A stretch of DNA of 6,946 nt, taken from an uncultured Eubacteriales bacterium (GTDB lineage Bacteria; Bacillota; Clostridia; Christensenellales; Borkfalkiaceae). This document shows, piece by piece, positions 1 to 6,946 of the stretch. The stretch is taken from assembly GCA_900556195.1 (NCBI GenBank), contig USOJ01000050.1, forward strand, positions 1 through 6,946. The letters run 5' to 3'. Below the pieces are notes generated by a model. That model saw nothing but the letters and a program-made list of their open reading frames with translations. It made no database searches and was not told the origin of the DNA. Both the position numbers and the translations under genes were made by a program. Numbering within the stretch: the first letter of the stretch is position 1; every line of letters begins with the position of its first letter.

Positions 1-518
1 ATTCCGAAAAAGTTTACGACTACCGCGATTATCGGATTTCCCACGACTTCCGAAACGCCGAAAAATACGCAGGTAAAGCCGCACTCGCAAAAAGCGGATA
101 AAAAGAGCATATACGCCGCTTCTCCGGCTAATTTGGGAGTAAACCCGCTATTCGGTATAACGGACGAGCCTAAAATTAACATTAACCCGATTTGAAGCCC
201 GCAAATCATTAAGTTTGCCGCCATACAAGCGATTAACTTTGACATAAAGTTTTGCGTACGAGTGTAACCTTTGCCGAATACGGTTTTAACCGCTCCGTTC
301 GCGTAATCTCCGCACGCAAACAAAGGTACGAACACTGCCGCCCCGAACATAATTAAACCGTACGGGTCAAAACGCAATATGTAATCTACGAAATAAGCGT
401 CTTTACCCGTAAAATCGAAAATCGATATGACGTTCTGTATTAAAACAAGCCCGATAATAATATAGAAAACGACGTTGCGGAACAATTTACGGAATTGATA
501 TTTAAGTAAATTCAACAT
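1..518 (-). CDS. ABC-2 type transporter permease, N-terminal part (3' end outside window)
   Basis: Membrane subunit of an ABC transporter, pairing with the ATPase encoded just upstream. I translated it by hand from the ATG at 518. The frame stays open to the left edge, giving 172 codons beginning MLNLLKYQFRKLFRN. The basic amphipathic start is followed by hydrophobic segments at about residues 15-34, 52-70, 93-115 and 133-158, and another begins near 160. Between the second and third lies a soluble stretch (CGDYANGAVKTVFGKGYTR, then SK near 93). It resembles the 'NGT-K-----G-SR---FLSK' loop of BcrB/lantibiotic-immunity-type ABC-2 permeases. The ATG sits one base after the ATPase TGA, and a GGGGG ribosome site lies inside the ATPase gene, so the two are probably translationally coupled. 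Leucine is often TTA (10 in 172 codons), unlike rpoC. The substrate is unknown. Confidence is high for the gene and its class, low for its role. Confidence 0.88.
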   Translation of the reverse strand, partial: MLNLLKYQFRKLFRNVVFYIIIGLVLIQNVISIFDFTGKDAYFVDYILRFDPYGLIMFGAAVFVPLFACGDYANGAVKTVFGKGYTRTQNFMSKLIACMAANLMICGLQIGLMLILGSSVIPNSGFTPKLAGEAAYMLFLSAFCECGFTCVFFGVSEVVGNPIIAVVVNFFG

Positions 519-519
519 A

Positions 520-1413
520 TCACGCCCCCGTTCTGTCGATAAAGTATTGTTCGACGTCGCCGTGAAGCGTGGTAAGTTCTTCTACGCTTACGCCGCCCGC
601 CGCCAGCAAGGAGTTGACCGAAGAAGGCTTCGTTTCGACGGGCAACAGAATAACGTTCCCGTCGCGTTTGATTTGCTCGGCGGCAAAGCCGTTTTCGAGT
701 AAAATCTTTTCGGCTTTTTCTCCGTCGTCTACGACTACTTTAAGTCCGCTTTCGACGCGTTTAAGCAATTCGTCGGCAGTAATTTCTTCGATTAAAACGC
801 CGTCGTTTATTATTCCGTAACGGGTAACGATTTTTGAAAGTTCGTCAAGTAAATGACTTGAAATCAAAAAGGTAACGCCCTTTTCGCGGTTGAGTTTAAG
901 CACGCAATCACGTACTTCCTTTATCCCCTCGGGGTCGAGCCCGTTTATCGGCTCGTCTAAAATAAGCGCTTCGGGGTCGCCCAACAGAGCGATTGCTATA
1001 CCGAGCCTTTGCTTCATACCGAGCGAGAATTTGCCCGCGCGTTTTTTACCCGTGTCGGCAAGTCCGACGAGTTCGAGAAGTTCTTTTATTTTTTCGTCGT
1101 CGCCGCCCGAAAGAAGAGCGAATCTCTTCATATTTTCGTAAGCGGTGCAGGTTCTGAACAGTCCGGGAGACTCTATAAGCGAGCCTATCTTTCTGCGACC
1201 TTTATTCAGATCGTTATCGCCGAAAAGAGTGATTTCGCCGCCGCTGGGAACGGCAAGCCCCAAAATCAGTTTCATCGCCGTAGTTTTGCCCGCGCCGTTT
1301 TTACCGATAAAGCCGTAAATATCACCGCGATAAACGGTCATATTAACGTCATTCACGACGGTTTTTTTGCCGTAACGCTTGGTTAAACCCACGGTTTTGA
1401 TTATTTCTTCCAC
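520..1413 (-). CDS. BcrA-type ABC transporter ATP-binding protein
   Basis: Cytoplasmic ATPase subunit (297 aa) that would power the permease encoded directly downstream. Visible motifs in order: Walker A GKNGAGKTT (37-45); a Q-loop region reading SLIESPGLF (about 78-86) with Glu in place of the usual Gln; the signature FSLGMKQR (129-136); Walker B ALILDEP (149-155); D-loop NGLD (157-160); and the switch His in SSHLLDEL (187). The IE-P-L form of the Q-loop and the C-terminal VEQYFIDRTG are typical of the BcrA/bacitracin-resistance and lantibiotic-immunity subfamily, whose members are about 300 aa. The start is GTG at 1413. A GGGG site lies 9 nt upstream (1423-1426), the next Met (residue 25) would delete the first strands of the fold, and residue 3 onward matches the family N-terminus. 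It lies 23 nt after the upstream gene. The substrate cannot be read from the sequence: peptide efflux, self-immunity or a housekeeping exporter are all possible. Confidence 0.95.
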   Translation of the reverse strand: MEEIIKTVGLTKRYGKKTVVNDVNMTVYRGDIYGFIGKNGAGKTTAMKLILGLAVPSGGEITLFGDNDLNKGRRKIGSLIESPGLFRTCTAYENMKRFALLSGGDDEKIKELLELVGLADTGKKRAGKFSLGMKQRLGIAIALLGDPEALILDEPINGLDPEGIKEVRDCVLKLNREKGVTFLISSHLLDELSKIVTRYGIINDGVLIEEITADELLKRVESGLKVVVDDGEKAEKILLENGFAAEQIKRDGNVILLPVETKPSSVNSLLAAGGVSVEELTTLHGDVEQYFIDRTGA

Positions 1414-1436
1414 TCTCGTTTTCCCCTTTACGTTTC

Positions 1437-1781
1437 TTATTTCTTTTCTTCGGTTTTATCGGTTTCTTTAACCGCTTCCGCAACGGATTTCACGGCGGGT
1501 TTAAGTTCTTCGCTCGCTTCGTTTATCACGGGAACGGCTTCGTTTTTGGTATATCTCATTATTTCGCGTTGGAACGCAAAACCGAGCAACGTCCCGCCTA
1601 TTCCGAGCATAGGCACGCCTATAAACAACAGCCAGAAAAGTTTGGGCATGCCCTTCATATTCATTGCGGTAGTGAAAAAATCCACCATACCCGTAACGGT
1701 ACACGCAAGACCTATCGCAAGTACGATAAAGCCGATAATTTTAAGCCTGGTTTTTACTTTGTTATGTTTGTCGTTATTCAT
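1437..1781 (-). CDS. Small two-helix membrane protein of unknown function
   Basis: A 114-aa protein I cannot name. It has a short basic N-terminus (MNNDKHNKVKTRLK), a first membrane helix at about 14-36, a loop with GMPKLFW, a second helix at about 48-70, and then a charged C-terminal tail of about 40 residues rich in Glu and Lys (VINEASEELKPAVKSVAEAVKE) that may be helical. From memory the layout resembles small Bacillota membrane proteins with the same 'DFF...GMP-LFW--FIG-P' pattern, some of which carry a zinc ribbon. None is present here, but the gene just upstream has one. I chose the ATG at 1781. It has a GGGAG site (1788-1792) 6 nt upstream and begins 32 nt after the previous stop. The longer alternative from 1883 would overlap the end of that gene and adds 34 residues unlike a membrane-protein start. 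It is probably cotranscribed with its neighbours. Confidence 0.85.
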   Translation of the reverse strand: MNNDKHNKVKTRLKIIGFIVLAIGLACTVTGMVDFFTTAMNMKGMPKLFWLLFIGVPMLGIGGTLLGFAFQREIMRYTKNEAVPVINEASEELKPAVKSVAEAVKETDKTEEKK

Positions 1782-1813
1782 TTTTAACTCCCGAAAATTA
1801 TTACTATAAACCG

Positions 1814-2278
1814 TTACGCCGCTCTGCCGATAGACGTAAACGCAAGAATAAGTATAATCGCGTACAACCAGACGATAACCCATATTACCGTACTGATAAT
1901 ACCTATTACCAGCCCCGCAATGCCTAACCCGTTACAGGAAGCGTATTTTTTACGCATCCCCATGGAGACCGCGCTTAAAATAAGCCCGATAACGGAGGCT
2001 ATCGCGTAAAAATATCCTAAACCGAGCGACAACAACGAAACTACGAAGCCCGCTATGGCTAACCCGTTTACGCCTTTCGGCTCGATTTTCCGAGCGTCGG
2101 CGGGTTGAGCGCGATTTTCGTCGTTCGCGGTTATCGCAACCGATTTTTCGTCGGCGGTTTTCATAATAGAAATATCTTCCGCCTGCGCTCGTTCGGCGGA
2201 GCGTTCTATTTTTTTGCCGCAGTTCGGGCAGAAATCCGAACCGTCATCGAGTTTACACCCGCATTCTTTACAAAACAT
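1814..2278 (-). CDS. Zinc-ribbon membrane protein with DUF4190-like domain
   Basis: A 154-aa protein. Residues 1-22 form a short zinc ribbon, with CxxC pairs at C3/C6 and C17/C20. This is the zinc_ribbon_2-like fold that often sits at the N-terminus of Bacillota membrane proteins. Residues 23-70 are a polar, probably flexible linker. Residues 71-147 are hydrophobic with two related glycine-rich halves, NGLAIAGFVVSLLSLGLG (71-88) and NGLGIAGLVIGIISTVIW (116-133), separated by the basic loop GMRKKYASC (107-115). This pseudo-repeat is characteristic of DUF4190-type domains. The function of such proteins is not established. The ribbon would be cytoplasmic if the basic loop is on the inner side. 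The ATG at 2278 has an ideal AAAGGAGG site (2285-2292) 6 nt upstream. It is the first gene after a consensus promoter and probably heads the four-gene operon. Confidence 0.92.
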   Translation of the reverse strand: MFCKECGCKLDDGSDFCPNCGKKIERSAERAQAEDISIMKTADEKSVAITANDENRAQPADARKIEPKGVNGLAIAGFVVSLLSLGLGYFYAIASVIGLILSAVSMGMRKKYASCNGLGIAGLVIGIISTVIWVIVWLYAIILILAFTSIGRAA

Positions 2279-2317
2279 ACGTTTCCTCCTTTAATCGACC
2301 GATGCCGGACAAGAATA

Positions 2318-2343
2318 ATACGTCGGCATACGTCGTTATACGT
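2318..2343 (-). repeat. Three direct copies of ACGTAT at 10-bp pitch in the promoter/leader
   Basis: On the minus strand ACGTAT occurs at 2343-2338, 2333-2328 and 2323-2318, each separated by 4 nt (AACG, GCCG), so the pitch is exactly one helical turn. The copy nearest the promoter is embedded in the perfect 10-bp palindrome TATACGTATA (2337-2346), which abuts the -10 box. The predicted transcription start (about 2339) falls in this first copy. Such phased repeats could be a binding site for a regulator, but no regulator gene is in the window and chance in AT-rich leader DNA is possible. Confidence 0.5.
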
Positions 2344-2345
2344 AT

Positions 2346-2375
2346 ATTATATATTGTCGGTCGGTCGGTTGTCAA
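2346..2375 (-). promoter_or_regulatory. Consensus sigma-A-type promoter for the zinc-ribbon/ABC operon
   Basis: Reading the minus strand, a perfect -35 box TTGACA (2375-2370) is followed by an 18-nt spacer and a perfect -10 box TATAAT (2351-2346). The predicted start is near 2339, giving a leader of about 60 nt before the ATG at 2278. It lies only 7 nt past the U-tract of the rpoBC terminator, so the new transcript begins right after the old one ends. The spacer contains 3.5 copies of a 4-nt unit (2356-2369). Both hexamers being perfect suggests strong constitutive activity unless repressed. Confidence 0.82.
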
Positions 2376-2382
2376 TCGTTTT

Positions 2383-2419
2383 ACAAAAATACGGGCGAAA
2401 ACCGAAGTTTTCGCCCGTA
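2383..2419 (-). terminator. Intrinsic terminator of the rpoBC transcript
   Basis: The two arms (2407-2419 and 2390-2402) form a perfect 13-bp stem containing ACGGGCGAAAAC and its complement. In the minus-strand transcript they close a UUCG tetraloop on a C-G pair, an especially stable loop. The stem is followed by UUUUUGU (2389-2383). It starts 21 nt past the rpoC stop. There is no T-run on the plus-strand side, so it works only for the minus strand. Confidence 0.93.
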
Positions 2420-2440
2420 AGGCATAGTTTGTTCTTATTT

Positions 2441-6247
<3,807 letters not shown>

Positions 6248-6260
6248 TTCTTACCTCCGC

Positions 6261-6946
6261 TTAAATATCGTCGTCCGAGTCTAAATCGTCGAGATCGTCG
6301 TAATCGTCGAACAAGTCGCTCGATTTGAAATCTTCGTCGTCCGCCGCGGGAGCGATAGTGTCGAGATCGTCGAAGAGAAGGTTTTCGTCGTCCTCTTCTT
6401 CCGCCGCCTCGTGTTCTTCGTCCTTGCCGAGATCGAGATCGACGTAGTCGTAACGTTCTTTCTCTCTTTCGCCGAGATTGACGTCGTCGACGTCTTCGGT
6501 AAGGTCTTTAAGATTGATTTCTTCGTGGTTTTCGGTAAGCACTTTCATATCGAGAGCAAGCGATTGCAACTCTTTGAGAAGAACTTTGAAAGATTCCGGA
6601 ATACCCGGTTCGGAAATGTCGTTGCCCTTTACGATCGATTCGTAGGTCTTTACCCTGCCGACGACGTCGTCGGATTTGACCGTAAGAATTTCCTGCAAAA
6701 TGTGCGACGCGCCGTACGCTTCGAGCGCCCAGACTTCCATTTCGCCGAAACGCTGTCCGCCGAATTGGGCTTTACCGCCGAGAGGTTGTTGCGTTACCAC
6801 CGAGTACGGACCTACCGAACGAGCGTGGATCTTATCGTCTACGAGGTGGTGCAACTTAATCATATACATGTAACCGACGGTTACTCTGTGTTCGAACGGT
6901 TCGCCCGTTCTGCCGTCGTAAAGTTGAATCTTGCCGTCTACTTCGC
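6261..6946 (-). CDS. rpoB: DNA-directed RNA polymerase subunit beta, C-terminal part (5' end outside window)
   Basis: Second-largest RNA polymerase subunit; only the last 227 whole codons are present and the frame is open to the right edge. The visible part includes LYDGRTGEPF and VTVGYMYMIKLHHLVDDKIHARS. It then has the highly conserved TQQPLGGKAQFGGQRFGEMEVWALEAYGA, which contacts the beta' clamp, and PGIPESFKVLLKELQSL. After VLTENHEE the conserved core ends. The last 92 residues (6264-6539) form an acidic tail with 42 Asp/Glu against 6 Lys/Arg, ending FDDYDDLDDLDSDDDI. Acidic tails are known in Bacillota beta subunits, though this one is longer than the Bacillus tail as I recall it. The gene stops with TAA 13 nt before rpoC, consistent with a shared rpoBC transcript and close translational linkage. 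Confidence 0.99.
   Translation of the reverse strand, partial: EVDGKIQLYDGRTGEPFEHRVTVGYMYMIKLHHLVDDKIHARSVGPYSVVTQQPLGGKAQFGGQRFGEMEVWALEAYGASHILQEILTVKSDDVVGRVKTYESIVKGNDISEPGIPESFKVLLKELQSLALDMKVLTENHEEINLKDLTEDVDDVNLGEREKERYDYVDLDLGKDEEHEAAEEEDDENLLFDDLDTIAPAADDEDFKSSDLFDDYDDLDDLDSDDDI

Noticed and set aside
1437..1883. Longer start (ATG at 1883) for the small membrane protein
   Set aside because: It would overlap the end of the zinc-ribbon gene by 70 nt. The ATG at 1781 has a good ribosome site at the right distance, and the protein from there has a normal membrane-protein N-terminus.
2302..2329. Inverted repeat ATGCCG / CGGCAT in the leader of the zinc-ribbon gene, considered as a riboswitch or attenuator
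   Set aside because: The stem is only 6 bp with a 16-nt loop and no U-tract follows. The leader of about 60 nt is too short for known riboswitch classes.
6282..6440. Repetitive TCGTCG-rich stretch, considered as a short tandem repeat or CRISPR-like element
   Set aside because: It is simply the runs of Asp and Glu codons in the acidic RpoB tail; there are no regular spacers or repeat units.

Overview
The window looks like a chromosomal segment from a Gram-positive, Bacillota/Clostridia-type bacterium, probably an uncultured gut-like lineage. I infer this from the RNA polymerase subunits: a beta' without the large C-terminal insertion of Proteobacteria, a beta with a long acidic C-terminal tail, GGAGG ribosome binding sites, and a perfect sigma-A-type promoter. 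The placement below phylum is a guess. All genes I can support lie on the minus strand, so the text follows transcription from high to low coordinates.

Region 1 (6946 to 2441) is the end of the RNA polymerase operon. The 3' part of rpoB enters from the right edge. It is followed after 13 nt by a complete rpoC of 1268 codons with both zinc sites, the catalytic NADFDGD motif, bridge helix and trigger loop. The transcript ends at a strong intrinsic terminator (2383-2419) with a perfect 13-bp stem and a UUCG tetraloop. RpoC carries an apparent extra segment of about 86 residues just after the active-site domain. The str operon genes (rpsL, rpsG, fusA), which often follow rpoC in Bacillota, are absent here.

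Region 2 (2440 to 2279) is a compact 162-nt intergenic region. It holds the rpoBC terminator, then a consensus promoter (TTGACA, 18 nt, TATAAT) whose spacer contains a 4-nt tandem repeat. Next come three copies of one 6-bp word at an exact 10-bp pitch around the predicted transcription start.

Region 3 (2278 to 1) is a tightly packed four-gene operon driven by that promoter. It encodes a zinc-ribbon membrane protein with a DUF4190-like domain, a small two-helix membrane protein, a BcrA-type ABC transporter ATPase with a GTG start, and its ABC-2-type permease, which runs off the left edge. Gaps are 32, 23 and 1 nt. The last two genes form an exporter or immunity-type ABC system of unknown substrate. 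The two small membrane proteins resemble envelope-associated proteins of unknown function.

No tRNA, rRNA, CRISPR array, insertion sequence or prophage element was seen. There is no gene-free stretch longer than 300 bases. I did not find a convincing undescribed defence or mobile system. The most notable items are the RpoC insertion and the promoter/leader repeats.
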